Positions 31,390-43,065 of a stretch of DNA of 44,826 nt are shown here, one piece after another; position 1 is the stretch's first letter, and each line of letters starts with the position of its first letter. Both the position numbers and the translations under genes were made by a program. The DNA is taken from contig JARBJD010000472.1 in the NCBI GenBank assembly GCA_033064195.1, forward strand, positions 1 to 44,826, written 5' to 3'. The DNA comes from Blattamonas nauphoetae. Its lineage: Eukaryota > Preaxostyla > Oxymonadida. The notes beneath the pieces were generated by a model. The model was not told the DNA's origin. It made no database searches and was given only the letters and a program-made list of their open reading frames with translations.

Positions 31390-32550
31390 CTCCTCCCTAT
31401 CTCTCCAAGACTGCGCCCATGCCCCATTCGGATGCATCCGTTGTGAGAGTGACTGTGGGTATGAACGGATTGATTGTTGCTGAAGACGCTCTCGTCAGAC
31501 GGCTCTTCCACCATTCCAGCTCGTCCATCTCCTCCTTCCCCAACAAACCTGTCGTCGCGTACGACCCTCGCAGATGCAACTCCTCCTTCTTGTGTGTTAA
31601 ATGTCTTGTCCTGATGTGTGCTTGCATTTCCGCCAGCGAGAACGATTGAGTGTGCCAATGAGCGAGGCTAGAGACCAAACCTTGCACGGTTTCCCCTTCT
31701 GTGCCTGGATGAGTTTGGCGGCGACCTTCTTCCGAGCTGCCGCTACCTTCGCTTCGGGAACTGCCACTGACATCGTCTGACTGTCCCAAATGAAGCCCAG
31801 GAACTCCATCTTCTGGGCGGGACGAAGTTGTGACTTGGTCTTGTTGACAGTGAAACCGAAGTTGTCCAGTTCCATCAATACCCTCTCGACCTTGCTCATC
31901 AATCCCTCCTCTGTTTCGTCCAACACTAACATATCGTCCAAATACGCGATCATCCTGACGGTCGGCCTCAGTCGAGAGACAACGACCCTCATCAACTTCG
32001 TAAAAATCAACGGGGCTAACGACAGCCCAAACGGCAGGGTCGAGTGCTGAAAAAACTCTGGTCTAAGCGAAAGCATAGATACGGCTGAGAAGTTGGATGA
32101 ATTGGGACATGCTGATATGCCAAAGTCAGGTCGATCTTGCTCATCCAATCTCCTTGTTTGATGAGCTGCGAGACTACTCTTGTCCCCTCCATCTTGAAGT
32201 GCCCGGCCGTCAGCAGTTTGTTGGCTGGTCGACAGTCGAGAATCCGGCGAAACGTCCCATCGGACTTCGGTACCAGAAAGGAGTTGTTGAGAAGAATCAC
32301 TTCCTCTTCTTGCACTTCCTTGATCATCCTTTCCTCCAGCTCCTTCTTTCATATCGCCTCGAAAGCTGTTCTCTCCCTCTCGCTCTTCAGTATGATTCGC
32401 GATTGCCCTCTGCTGACCGGACTTGAGTTGAATGGAATCACAATGCCCTCCTTCATACTGGGCCATCCGACTTTGGCCCAAGCATCCGCCCGCTGTGACA
32501 GGAAGCCACCAATCCCGCGGCCTTCCCTGTCGTTCTCCTGTTTCTGAAAG
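31390..32550 (-). pseudogene. DIRS-like element: reverse transcriptase region
   Basis: RT blocks visible are NNSFLVPKSDGTFRRILDCR, SKIDLTLAYQHVPIHP, LPFGLSLAPLIFTKLM, VRMIAYLDDMLVLDET (the YLDD catalytic box) and GFTVNKTKSQLRPAQKMEFL. These match the DIRS/Ty3-like RT lineage. Fossil. Confidence 0.8.
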
Positions 32551-32747
32551 AAAAGTTGTAGACGATAGTTGAAATGATTCTTTGGCTTGTCTAACGTAAG
32601 TTGGTTGACTGAACTGTGTGGTGTTGGTTGTGTGGGATGATGAAGTGATTGTGTTTGGGTGACGTGATGATGCTGCTGCTCTTCTACTGCTTTGACTGAT
32701 TGGTCTGAGTAGTAGTGGTATATGCGAAATGGGAACCAAACTGGCAT

Positions 32748-33012
32748 AGGTGATACTCCTAGGAGAATTGGAACGAGAAATCATTTTGAATCTCAGAGCC
32801 AATTGTTTTTTTTTCATATGACTCATTCTAATTTCCATCTCACTTACTACTGAAAATATTGACATTTCAGAGTAGTCAATATTTGGCCGTAAATTCAAAA
32901 ATAAAGGCGAAAAACGGACCTCTTGAAAAGTGTCTTTTTTGAAGCAAATTTTGAGTACTTTTAGAAAACAACGTCGATTTCTTTTTTTATTCAATTTTTT
33001 AATTTGTATAAA
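32748..33012. other. Junction between the DIRS-like and Polinton elements
   Basis: No gene. One or both element ends must lie here. I could not find a clear terminal repeat or target duplication, and the Polinton partner end is outside the window. Confidence 0.4.
32994..33008 (+). promoter_or_regulatory. Polinton start motif, copy 1
   Basis: ATTTTTTAATTTGTA ends 4 bases before the ATG at 33013. It is identical to the copies at 36166 and 36599. The host genes of this window lack it. Confidence 0.7.
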
Positions 33013-33606
33013 ATGAGCAGCGTCTTGACTCCAACACAACTACTGGAAATTTTGGACAAAGAAGATTTGAAAATGAAATCACCTCCAACTCTCAATCGAC
33101 AAGGAACAACATATCTCACAGGAAGCACTTTCGAATACTATCTCGAAGAGAAACCAGATGAAACTTATCAAGTGTACGTCAATAGTTTCGTCAAAGGATA
33201 CAGACCACATCTGAATCGCCAGAAATATCTTCGACCAGCAAATCGTTGTACAAAAGAGAAGCTTATTGAATCAATGAAAAATGAGAATTGTGAACTCATT
33301 TCTGAATACACTCATTCAAGTACTCCAGTAACATATCGACATGAAGGAATTGAATGGATAGTAATCCCATCAAAATGGATGAAAGGATTCAGAACTCATC
33401 AGAACAAACGAAAACGATACACACAATCGTTTGTTGAAAATGAATTGAAAAAAGAGAATTGTGAACTCATTGGAACATACACAAAGGTACTTGAGCCATT
33501 CAAATATCGCGATTTACGAACAAAGAATGAGTATTACGTTCGCTTGGACAATTGGTTGTATTTTGGAGACCGTCCTCACTTGAGAAAGTACCACGAAAGG
33601 TCATGA
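33013..33606 (+). CDS. Polinton small protein with repeated CELI-Y module, paralogue 1
   Basis: 197 residues from ATG 33013, chosen because the start motif ends just before it. The protein is built of about three modules of some 60 residues. The best two are LIESMKNENCELISEYTHSS (ending WIVIPSKWMKGFRTH) and FVENELKKENCELIGTYTKV (ending YYVRLDNWLYFGDRPHL). The module layout (helix, ELIseY strand, hairpin, W-x-x-G-xRPH end) reminds me of the short repeats found beside homing endonucleases and in phage and giant-virus proteins, there usually with zinc-binding Cys, which are absent here. A DNA-binding role is a guess. A shorter relative is at 36185. Confidence 0.6.
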   Translation: MSSVLTPTQLLEILDKEDLKMKSPPTLNRQGTTYLTGSTFEYYLEEKPDETYQVYVNSFVKGYRPHLNRQKYLRPANRCTKEKLIESMKNENCELISEYTHSSTPVTYRHEGIEWIVIPSKWMKGFRTHQNKRKRYTQSFVENELKKENCELIGTYTKVLEPFKYRDLRTKNEYYVRLDNWLYFGDRPHLRKYHERS

Positions 33607-36165
33607 AAATACTGAAAATCTATTTTTGACCACAAATCACTGAAATCCAATGTGAGAACCATTTCGAAAAATTCTGCAAAAAATTCTAAAATCTCGGGGA
33701 CACTGTCGGTCATCGATCAAGACAATTCTGATCAAAATCGGTTGGGAATTCGTCGAACTGTGTACCGAACTTAGGTCGAAAAAGTGACGAAAAAAGTCGA
33801 TGTTCCGATTTTGCTACTATGAACCGCTTTATGGCTCAAATTGTGTTCAAACACGTTTGATTGCGACGGAAATCATTTTGAAAGGTAGGATTTTCGATAA
33901 AAAGCACTTCTGAGATTTTTGGTTTGATCCGACCCATATCCATGGTCAAAATCTCGAAATTTTTTCTGGGAGGTTTGGACTTTCAGCACTATCATTTTCT
34001 GGACCACTTCCGTCCCCTATTAACGTTTTTGCACTCCATTTCCATCCCCGACGTCAGGTGACGATTCGGTGGATCTCGACATTTGGGTGATTCTAAATGA
34101 AAAGTTACAAAAGACTATGGTGCGTCTCAAAAAAAAATTTTTTGTAGAATTAGCTGTCAGAGGTTTTCAGGACAGAAAAGTGCTAAATTTTGGAGATTTT
34201 GTTTTGATCGCGTTCGAGAGAGCCCTATTCTGATTGGGGCTTTTTTTCACATTTATTTCCCCGAAACGTGCCAGAAAATCAACCGATGGTGTAAAACGAT
34301 ATAAAAGAACGGAAATGTGAGAAAAAAGCGAATCAAAAGCACGAATCATTCAACAAGTCTTGAAAAACATGGATTGACTTCCTCGCGTCAGAGAGGCAAT
34401 ATCTTCATAAAGGAATCCGAAAACGTTCATATGGTATTTTTGAGGCGAATTTGTGAATGGATATCATTTTTGAGGGTTACAATAGAAGAGGGAGGAAGAT
34501 CGGAATTCACAAGTCAACTGTTTGAGGGGAAGAACGGGATCACCAGATCTGAATGAGAAAGTTGAAGGAAAAGAGTTGGAAAACCTCAAAATTGCAATCA
34601 ATCAATGAGATGTCAAGTTTCGTTGTTGGATCGAAGATGATGGAAACAAAGACTTGGAAAGCGAAGATGAGAATATATATCCTGTTCAAGCGATGGTTTT
34701 CCGCTTCAAAGTTTGTGTTAAAACGAGATACTTGAACATGTTTGGAGGTATAGACAAGTCTGGGTGAAAAATGTCGACTGAATGCAGAACTCAGATACAA
34801 AAGAATGTATGAAGAGTCAGAAGGACAAAAAACACCTTCATCATGTCGAGGGGAGGAGAATATGAGCGCTCTGAAAATTGCAGAGAGTTTCTGCACGTCT
34901 GGCAGAAGAAAATACGCGGGTAACAATTCATTTAGAATCACCCATTTGTCACCACAAGTTTCGGACACTTTTTCATGAATTTTCACATTTCACTACTTTC
35001 ACTTCATTTACTCCGTTATTACATCATTTTAACGAACATAAGTCGATGCGAGACGTATAGCGCATTTCCTTAGTTTCATTTTGTTGGTTCTTCACTTCAC
35101 CGTTTTGACGACTCTTTTCTTCACAACTTGCACACTATTAGATTTTTGCCCCGATTTTCACATATTGCGCCTTCTTTCTCGTTGTTGGAGGAAGGTGTGC
35201 ACAAATTTTCAGAATTTTTTGTCGGATAGTTGTCTCAAAATTTCACTTTTTTGATTCGTCATTTCACAGGTTTTGTCTGTGTTTGCATGTTTGAACACCA
35301 CTTCAACCCCTTCTTTCTCACATCATTCTCTCCACATTTCACCTCGAGTTGAACCAGTACTCCTCTCCATTTTTCTCACATCACTTCCATTTTGTGGGCC
35401 GTTCTCACTTCACCAGCACATCATTTTAGTCAACTTTTCATCAACTTTTTCACAAAAACAGAGTAAAAGAAAGCCAAACAACCAACAATGAAACGGGCAA
35501 GTATGAAACTGAGAGGGAAATTGACGAACGTGAAAATGACGTGAAATGTGACACCAATAGTGAAAATTAGGTCTGTGTTCCGGTTTTTCTCTCTTAAAAA
35601 CAACAAAAATGATTCAAAAAAGTGTGTGAAATGATGAAGATTACGGAAAAATTCCGAGATAAGAAGTGAGCCGTTGAAAGTGAGATCTCTGCAAAAGTCC
35701 GGAAAACTCAGTAAACGGGAATTAGTGTGTTGTATTCGAGAAAAAGTTACAGTGAAAGAAACATGAATGAAGTGGTTAAAAAGAGGAAACAACGAGAAAA
35801 TGAAGACTGAAGTGAGGTCAAAAATGAAAACATAACGAGTGAAAATGAAGTGAAAGTTTTATCAAAACCGAGTGAAACAGAGCTGAAAAAAGAAGAAAAG
35901 GAGAGTGGCATACTCGTTTTTACGTAAATGTACCGAGATCCACGACCGATCCTGAAACCTCAAATATCTCTGCAATAGTTCGGAAAAAGTAAAAAACAGA
36001 GCATACCTCGATGATCCTACAGTTCCGGAGATTCCAAAACGCGAAGAATCAGAACGAAACTATCACTTGTGAGAAATGAGTGATCGAACCCATTGATCCT
36101 CGTTTCTGGTGAAAAATCCAAAACTGAGAAAACTACGAAAGAAAAAACAATTTATGTTTTTTTGA
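33607..36165. other. 2.5-kb gap inside the Polinton, strand-skewed, no gene recognised
   Basis: Only short frames under 150 codons. From about 34980 to 35460 the plus strand is rich in TTTCACTT-like pyrimidine words; from about 35490 to 35910 it is rich in AAGTGAAA-like purine words, so the base skew flips near 35470. The two halves are loosely complementary but not a clean inverted repeat. The sequence could be a decayed gene pair, a nested repeat or an origin-like region. I cannot decide. Confidence 0.45.
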
Positions 36166-36180
36166 ATTTTTTAATTTGTA
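36166..36180 (+). promoter_or_regulatory. Polinton start motif, copy 2
   Basis: ATTTTTTAATTTGTA ends 4 bases before the ATG at 36185. Confidence 0.7.
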
Positions 36181-36184
36181 TTAA

Positions 36185-36574
36185 ATGAATCCAACTGCGA
36201 TGTACAAGGAAAGACGTCGAGTATGTTCAGAACAAGCATTAATTGAATCAATGAAAGAAGAGAACTGTTCGCTAGTCTCTGAGTATGTCAGAAATAATGT
36301 GCCGGTGACGTATGTTCATGAGGGAGTTGAATGGAGAATAAAACCAAAGTTGTGGAATCAAGGAAACAGACCTCACAATGCAAAACGTCGTCACTACACT
36401 CAATCATTCGTCGAAAATGAACTGAAGAAATACAATTGTGAACTCGTTGGTGAGTACACGAAAGTTCTGGTTCCATTCACATATCGAGAGATTGGCGGAA
36501 GTGAAGTGTTCAGAATTAGACTTGATGCATGGCTGACTGCTAAGAAAAAGCCCCATCTGAGAAAACAGAAATAA
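36185..36574 (+). CDS. Polinton small protein with repeated CELI-Y module, paralogue 2
   Basis: 129 residues with two modules: LIESMKEENCSLVSEYVRNN (ending WRIKPKLWNQGNRPH) and FVENELKKYNCELVGEYTKV (ending FRIRLDAWLTAKKKPHL). It matches the second and third modules of the protein at 33013 and lacks the N-terminal third. It lies 43 bases upstream of the polymerase start, on the same strand and with the same start motif. Probably made with the polymerase; function unknown. Confidence 0.6.
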   Translation: MNPTAMYKERRRVCSEQALIESMKEENCSLVSEYVRNNVPVTYVHEGVEWRIKPKLWNQGNRPHNAKRRHYTQSFVENELKKYNCELVGEYTKVLVPFTYREIGGSEVFRIRLDAWLTAKKKPHLRKQK

Positions 36575-36598
36575 ACGCTCAACTTTTTTTATTTTCGG

Positions 36599-36613
36599 AT
36601 TTTTTAATTTGTA
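36599..36613 (+). promoter_or_regulatory. Polinton start motif, copy 3
   Basis: ATTTTTTAATTTGTA ends 4 bases before the ATG at 36618 of the polymerase region. The motif overlaps nothing else and follows the preceding stop by about 25 bases. Confidence 0.7.
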
Positions 36614-36617
36614 GTAA

Positions 36618-39600
36618 ATGGCACTGCTACAACCAGTCAAGGAAAGAATTCAAGAAATTCGAGACCTCTTTCCGAACACACAATTTCAATTTCTTGATGG
36701 TCGAACGTACAATCCTGATAGTAAAAATTATCAACATCACAGATCATTTCTCCTGAATATGCTACAATACACAGATCTCGAGTTTCCACATCCAATAAAG
36801 AATCTCGATCTCAATCTCATTCCAGTTTTTATTGAACAAGTGAAACTTCGACAACAGATGGCGTCAGAAGATCGACTCGCTCACCGAATGATTGTTGAAA
36901 ACATCAGAGCAAATCCAAGATTGAACAAAGATGAACTGAAAAAGCAAGTGTTCAAAATGACGTGGAAACTGAAATCAATTGAAGAGAAGCTGATGGATCA
37001 TTGGATGAAGAATCTGTTAATCATTCAGAAGAAAAATGAACAAATGGAAAAAAGAGAAGTGCAGACCTTTGATGGATTTGAAGAATGCATATTACTTGCT
37101 GAACCGCGTGACAAAGTAGCATTCAATTCTTGTCTCATGGATGCACGAAGGAAGTTCAAAAAGAATGAAGTCGAGAAGGTTGAAGATAATGGAAAACCAT
37201 ATCAACTGTACTTCCACAATCATCTGAAGAACGTTGAAGAAATCACAACATTCATCAATGCAGTATTCGACAAAGAGAAGGATCATCCATTCAAGATTAG
37301 CATTGACTTTGGTAAGATCATCGAGAGAAAAGACAAAGATGAGACAACTTACAATGACTTCAGACCAGAATTAGAGAACACGTCAAAGAGTTTTCCGACA
37401 GTGATCCGAAGTACTGGAGATATTAATGAGTATTCAAAATATGCAATCAATCTGATCAAAGAATCACAAGAGAGAACACTGATGGATACGAAGACAATGT
37501 ACATCGCTTTCCACTCAATTCTAGTTGCAGTCTATCGATTCCCAGTTGCAGGAAAAGCAAATGCCATTCTCACTGAACACATCAAAACGAGAAACGTTCG
37601 GTACATTGATTCTGAGTTCAACATCTGCTTCTTTCAAGCACTATCATTCCTCACACTTCCTGAAGTTCCTGGTAAGAAGATATCAATCAACATGAGAAAC
37701 GTTGAAGCAAAAAAGATTGTTCGCAGAATCGAAGAATCTGACCCACCTGAAGCCACATCAACTTACTGAACACTTACGCAATTATCCTGGATTTGATATC
37801 GCTTGTGATTTGGAGAAAGAAATGATTAGACACAACATCACAGTTCACATTTATGAATATGATGAAGACAAGAAGAAGTACCCGAACTCGAGTTCGACTA
37901 GTGACCCCCAAAGGGGTCGTTACTTCCTCAGTCAGTCGTATGTCAACGAAAATGATGATGCTCGTGTTCTTCCCATCTTGATGATTCCACTTACTGCAAC
38001 TCTCGTTCATGTGATGTTCATTGTTGATCCTGAGAAAATCACTGGATATAAACTCTGTCCGTATTGTCAGTCAAGAGGATTCCAAGTCAAGGATTCTCAC
38101 TTCAAGACATACTACGAGAAGCATCTCAAAGAGTGCAAAGAGCTTGATGGAAAACATGTGAAGAAGATCACTCTTGACAAAACACCAAGACCATATGTTC
38201 CACATATCCTCAACAATAGAACTTATGAATTTCTGATGGCACACAAAAGACAAGACGAATTCAAACCAACGCAGTACTACATCACGTACGATTTCGAAAC
38301 AATGGAGGATCTCATTCTTGACAACTTGTTCTCTGATGATAACACTCAATTGATCTCACACTTGAAACCTCTCTCAGTTGCATCAGCAATCAAAACCAAA
38401 TCAGGTGTGAAGTCAATCTATTATGATCTTCGAGATGGAAAGGACTTCGTGAAGCAATGGATCAGAGAACTCTTCAAGTTTGCAGAAACTGTTCGAGAGA
38501 ACAATCAATATGAAAATCCAGAAATTCCCTCACAAAATGAAGTCAGTGTGATTGGATTTAACAGTTCCAGATTCGACATCAATCTCATCTTCAGAGATCT
38601 CGTTGACAAGGATTGGAAAGTCGTGAGCTTCCTTGGATCAACAACAAAGTACAAACAAGTATTGATCAGACACGAGAAGACACAACAGGTACTTCGATTC
38701 ATTGACATGATGTCGTACACAGGACCAATGACATTGGATAATGCAGTGAAGGCTTTTGGTGGAAACACTACACTCCAGAAATCATTCTTTGCTTACGAAT
38801 CCTTCGACTCATCAGACTACGACACAGTACTGAGCAAACAAGAACCATTCTCCAAATATGAATTCTATTCCAGTCTGAACAACAGTGAAATGTCCGATAC
38901 TGAATACCAATTATATCTTGATGATTGGAACAAACAAGGATTCAAGAACCGTTGGGAATATCTGAAATTCTACAACATCAGAGACGTCGAATGTATGATA
39001 GCACCACTTGACAATCTCATTGATCTGAACTTCCAATACAAAGTGGATATGTTGCACAATCTCTCATTGTCAGCGAATGCTTCAGCAATCAAGTATGCTT
39101 GTGCGTATAAGGATTTCGATATCGATGATGATTTCAATGGAGTGGATCAATCTGGTGAAATAAAAATCACCAAGCAATACTGGAAATACAAGGTTGCATC
39201 ATACATTTATCAAGACCAGAAAGCACATCGCAGCACTGATAAAAATGTCACTGAAGCAGATTACGATTGGTTTGTTCAACAGTGCAAGAGAGTGTGCTAC
39301 ATCTGCAAGAGTCACTTCTCACAAGCAGTTCGACCAACACTGGATAGAATCGACAATTCGAAAGGACATTCAAAAGAGAACGTGAAGATCTGCTGTGATT
39401 ATTGCAACACCTACAAGTCAGACAAAGATGAGCATCTCACAAGATTGAGAATTCAACTGAAGAAGTATTGCATCTGGAAATCACTTCCAATGACTCTGAC
39501 ACACGAACAGACATATCACAAACTGAGAGCAGCAGTGACTGGTGGATTATCGAATGTTCAACATCGACAGAACATCAAAGATGTGACACCAATCAATCAC

Positions 39601-41052
39601 TTCAAGTTCGAAAACGGTAAGGTTATTTCCACTGATACAGAACATAAAATGACTCATGTCTGCGGTGTTGACTTTAATTCCCTCTACCCAAGTGCTTTCT
39701 CCTCAATCAAGAACAAGAACAATCCATACACTAATCACAGAATGTACATGCCAGGAAGATGCTTGTTTACTGCAACAGGAGATAAAGAATGTCGGGAGAT
39801 CATCGAAGACAAGAATCAGAAGACACTATTTATTGCAGAACTGAAAGGACACATAGACGAGAAGCACATCAATGAGTTCATTAACTTCCCACCAATCTTC
39901 AGAAACATCATTGTCAATACAACAGAAGAAAACATTGGAGAGAAGACGTATTCATTGATGAAGAAACATGGATTAAAGACTGATGACAAATAAAGAAAGC
40001 TGACTCAACTCTTGAGCACTCACGATCAGTATATGTTCTTTTCGACATACTATCTGTGGTTCCTCATCGACTACTGTCACTTCATCGTCGACGACATCAA
40101 GAGTGTGATGGTGTTCTCGAGACATGCTGGATTTGAACCATTTGTGACATCATTTATGAATGATCGAATAGAAGCAATGAAGGTTGGAAACAAAGGAAAA
40201 GAGCAGTTCTGTAAGACCAACTTGAATGGAAGTTACGGATACGATGGAATGAACACTGAGAAGTACAACTCAATCACAATCTGCAATGAGAAGAGAACAT
40301 ACTTGAAACAAATGATGAAAGGATTTGTGGCGACTCGAGAGATCAATGAGGACAACTATATTGTGATTGAAGACAGAGAGAAAGCATCATGCAAAACATG
40401 TCTGCAAGAAGCAGTGTTCACACTCGACAATGCCAAGTTCTGGTATCTGAATTTCATCTACAACTTCATGTACAAGTGTCTAGACATGAACAAGATTCAC
40501 TTCTGTGAGGGAGATACTGATTCTGCTTATTGGGCAATTAGTGGAGATCCACATGCAGGTATTCATCAACAATTTGAACACGTGATTGCTGACAAAGAAT
40601 TCTATGATGCACACAAATATGAATGGTTTCCCAATCCTGAAAAGGGTGTCGATGATGAGAAGAAACTGTTGGGACTAGCTATTGAAAAGGAAGGTGAACA
40701 GATGATCTGTCTAGCTCCAAAGTGTTACTCTCTCGATGAGAAATGCAAGATCAAAGGAGTGTCTCTGAAGAAAACAAATATCACAAGTGACGACTATGTG
40801 AAGTGTCTGAATGGAGTGAAAACTGTGACTACAACACTGAACTTCACCGTAAAACGGTTCAAGCATCAGTATGATGCGTTTCAGACAAGAAGAATCGTGA
40901 GCGAAGAGGACACCAATGGATTTGAGATTGCGAAAATACAACAGCAGAAACTCAGTCTCAGTGGAATTCATCTGAAGGCAATCGTACTTGAAAATGAATC
41001 ATGTCCTCCATTCATTCATGGACTGAAAGCAACTGATTATATTATTGAATAA
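36618..41052 (+). pseudogene. Polinton protein-primed DNA polymerase B region, fossil
   Basis: The N-terminal part (36618-37769) contains a block resembling an OTU-type cysteine protease or the priming region (YIDSEFNICFFQALSFL). The exonuclease motifs are YYITYDFETME, GFNSSRFDINLI and YNIRDVECMI. A zinc/HNH-like block follows (about 39290-39430, CYIC, TLDRIDNSKGHSKENV, CCDYCN). The polymerase motifs are GVDFNSLYPSAF, KTNLNGSYGYDG and EGDTDSAYW. In the family this enzyme replicates the element using a terminal protein primer. It looks broken, with about two breaks. Confidence 0.9.
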
Positions 41053-41075
41053 ACACAAACTTTATTTTTGAATAA

Positions 41076-41396
41076 ATGAACACACGACAGATCAATACAA
41101 TAGTGAATAGACTCCTTCGGTGCACACAGCATTCTAAAAACGAAATAGTCGAAAAGAAATGGACTTTAACTAACGTTTTACCTGTCTATCATGGCGCTGA
41201 TTCTAATGGACCATTTTATGGAAATGATGAAACATACTTCGAGGATTGGTTCAATGGAGGTTTCTCTCCTGAATTAGTACAATCTGATGGAAGAAGAGTA
41301 GTTCAACAATTTGTAAGCAACTTCCTAGGAATTCGTATTCGGGATATACTGCTAAACTTGCATACGAAGCATATCAATTTTATCATCACGAGGTGA
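41076..41396 (+). CDS. Polinton small unknown protein
   Basis: A frame of up to 106 residues from ATG 41076, 23 bases after the polymerase region. It is preceded by AT-rich sequence resembling but not equal to the start motif. It contains GADSNGPFYGNDETYFEDWF. Not recognised. It may belong to a longer gene together with the next frame; left as is. Confidence 0.35.
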   Translation: MNTRQINTIVNRLLRCTQHSKNEIVEKKWTLTNVLPVYHGADSNGPFYGNDETYFEDWFNGGFSPELVQSDGRRVVQQFVSNFLGIRIRDILLNLHTKHINFIITR

Positions 41397-42892
41397 ATCC
41401 ACAGGGAGTGAATTTTTCACCATTAGACCAATATTTAGATTTGATGACAGATGAGAGAAACTTGAAATCAATGGGGTTTGAATATGAATATCCAATGAAG
41501 GAGAGGAGATTTGAAGAGGAGGAGGATGATGTCATTATTCCCAATCCACCAATGTCAATCAGAACAACTCCATTCAAACACCCTGTGAGAGAGATCAGAC
41601 ACTACGAACCGACGACACAGCAAGTACTCAATAAGTTGGGACGAATGAAAGGATTGTTTGATCATCAACAGAGAAATGACTCAGAAGATGAACAGATCAA
41701 AGCTGAGAACTCAATCATGAATAATCAAAAGCAGATGGAACACTTTATTACCTCACACATTCTGGATGCAAATAAAATGAACAGAGACACATTTGTTCGA
41801 GCCTCAATAAACAGAAAGATTGCGAACGAAGATCTTGACTTCATTCTGACTCACACAAAACAAATCCCATTCGGAGGAAGATCATTTCAGGATTGGTATG
41901 AGGAATTTGATCACAGATGGAGTGTTGCACATCCGAGGAAGATTCAGAGAGAAAAAGGAAGTGACAGAATGAGAATTGATCCACCAACAATTCCTAAAAC
42001 AACGGAAAAAATTGTGTATCCTTTTCGATCAAAAATGCAGTTCATGTCGAAAGCAATTACAGGTGATCCACAGAAGACATCAGACAGAAAGGTTCCTCAG
42101 AATTGTGATCGACCATACTTCTCCCAAGTTCGGATCATGGGAAATTGATCTCGTTTCATTCAATCACCAACGTCGAAAACAGTGTTGCAGATATACCTCT
42201 TCGCAATTAACCTCAACACCAAATACCTGGTTGTCATTCCTGTTCTGGATAAATCATGGAGCAAAGTCAAGACTGCAATCAATGACCTGATTAATCATCG
42301 TGGAGTTCATGTCAACAACATTCGAGGAGATGGTGAAGCAGCATGGACAAGTGGAGAAGTATCAGAGTTTTTCAAGGATCAGAATGTCAGTACATATTTC
42401 ACAAGCTCACCATTCACAAATCACAATAGAATTGTCGATCGAGTGATAAGAACAATCAGGGATGGATTCCAAGACAATGCGACACAGATGGCAAATCATT
42501 CATTGATGAATCAGATGGTTGAATACTACAACATGACTCCTCATCGAGCGTACTGGAACAAGTTCACTCCACAGCAAGCACAAAACAATCGAGAGATTGA
42601 AGCACTGTATATCTCCAGTTGTGAAGAACAATTGAAGAACATTCAAAGACAGACAACACAGATGCTATGGAAACACAAGCCAGGAAACATTCTATTGATT
42701 CACCTTGATTTAGACAAGACTGTTGCTAAGTTTCAGAAGAAGCGTAGACAGTTTCAATTCGTGGGGACATTCATTGAATACAAGCACGGTAATGTTGTAG
42801 CAACTCTACTGAATGGACTCACATGTCTGTCAAAAGTTGTCTACGTCCAATCCAACACACCAAGTTCCATGCAGACTCAATTGACGACTTAA
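41393..42892 (+). pseudogene. Polinton retroviral-type integrase region, fossil
   Basis: The catalytic rve core lies at about 42130-42480, with WEIDLVSF, NNIRGDGEAAWTSGEV and NRIVDRVIRTIRDGFQ. A C-terminal SH3-like segment (NILLIHLDLDKTVAKFQKKR) follows. The preceding 41393-42130 stretch is acidic and of unknown fold and may be a separate gene. In Polintons this enzyme inserts the linear DNA. It looks broken, with one or more breaks. Confidence 0.8.
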
Positions 42893-43065
42893 CTCCAGAG
42901 TTCATGGCTGAATTTAATTTAATCCAATCTCAAAAATGTTTCAGATATTTTTATTGCATTGAAATGACATCACTGAAAATATTAGAACCGTTTGATCCTG
43001 AACAGAAAGAGTTCACAAACATCCACGACTTTCAGAGATACTTGGAGAAGAATAAAAAGAACTGA
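42883..43065 (+). CDS. Short unknown frame after the integrase
   Basis: A frame containing TPEFMAEFNLIQSQKCFRYF and NIHDFQRYLEKNKKN. It could be the end of a decayed gene. Not recognised; low support. Confidence 0.25.
   Translation, partial: DDLTPEFMAEFNLIQSQKCFRYFYCIEMTSLKILEPFDPEQKEFTNIHDFQRYLEKNKKN

Larger units (their letters stand above)
29346..32747 (-). mobile_element. DIRS-like tyrosine-recombinase retrotransposon, fossil
   Basis: On the minus strand the order is reverse transcriptase (about 32550-31600), RNase H with its conserved downstream region (about 31380-30290) and tyrosine recombinase (about 30330-29346). That is the gene order of the DIRS group. It uses a recombinase instead of an integrase and has no LTRs. 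The 737-bp inverted-repeat segment at 28602-29338 may be its terminal region. The 5 prime end was not located; it should lie between about 32550 and 33000. The element looks broken in several places and also carries a nested insertion at 30816-31112. Because most blocks are still easy to read, I judge it moderately young. Confidence 0.85.

Noticed and set aside
34167-35792. Small genes in the Polinton gap (60-148 codons on both strands)
   Set aside because: No start motif, no recognisable family and strong strand-skewed composition; they look like chance frames.
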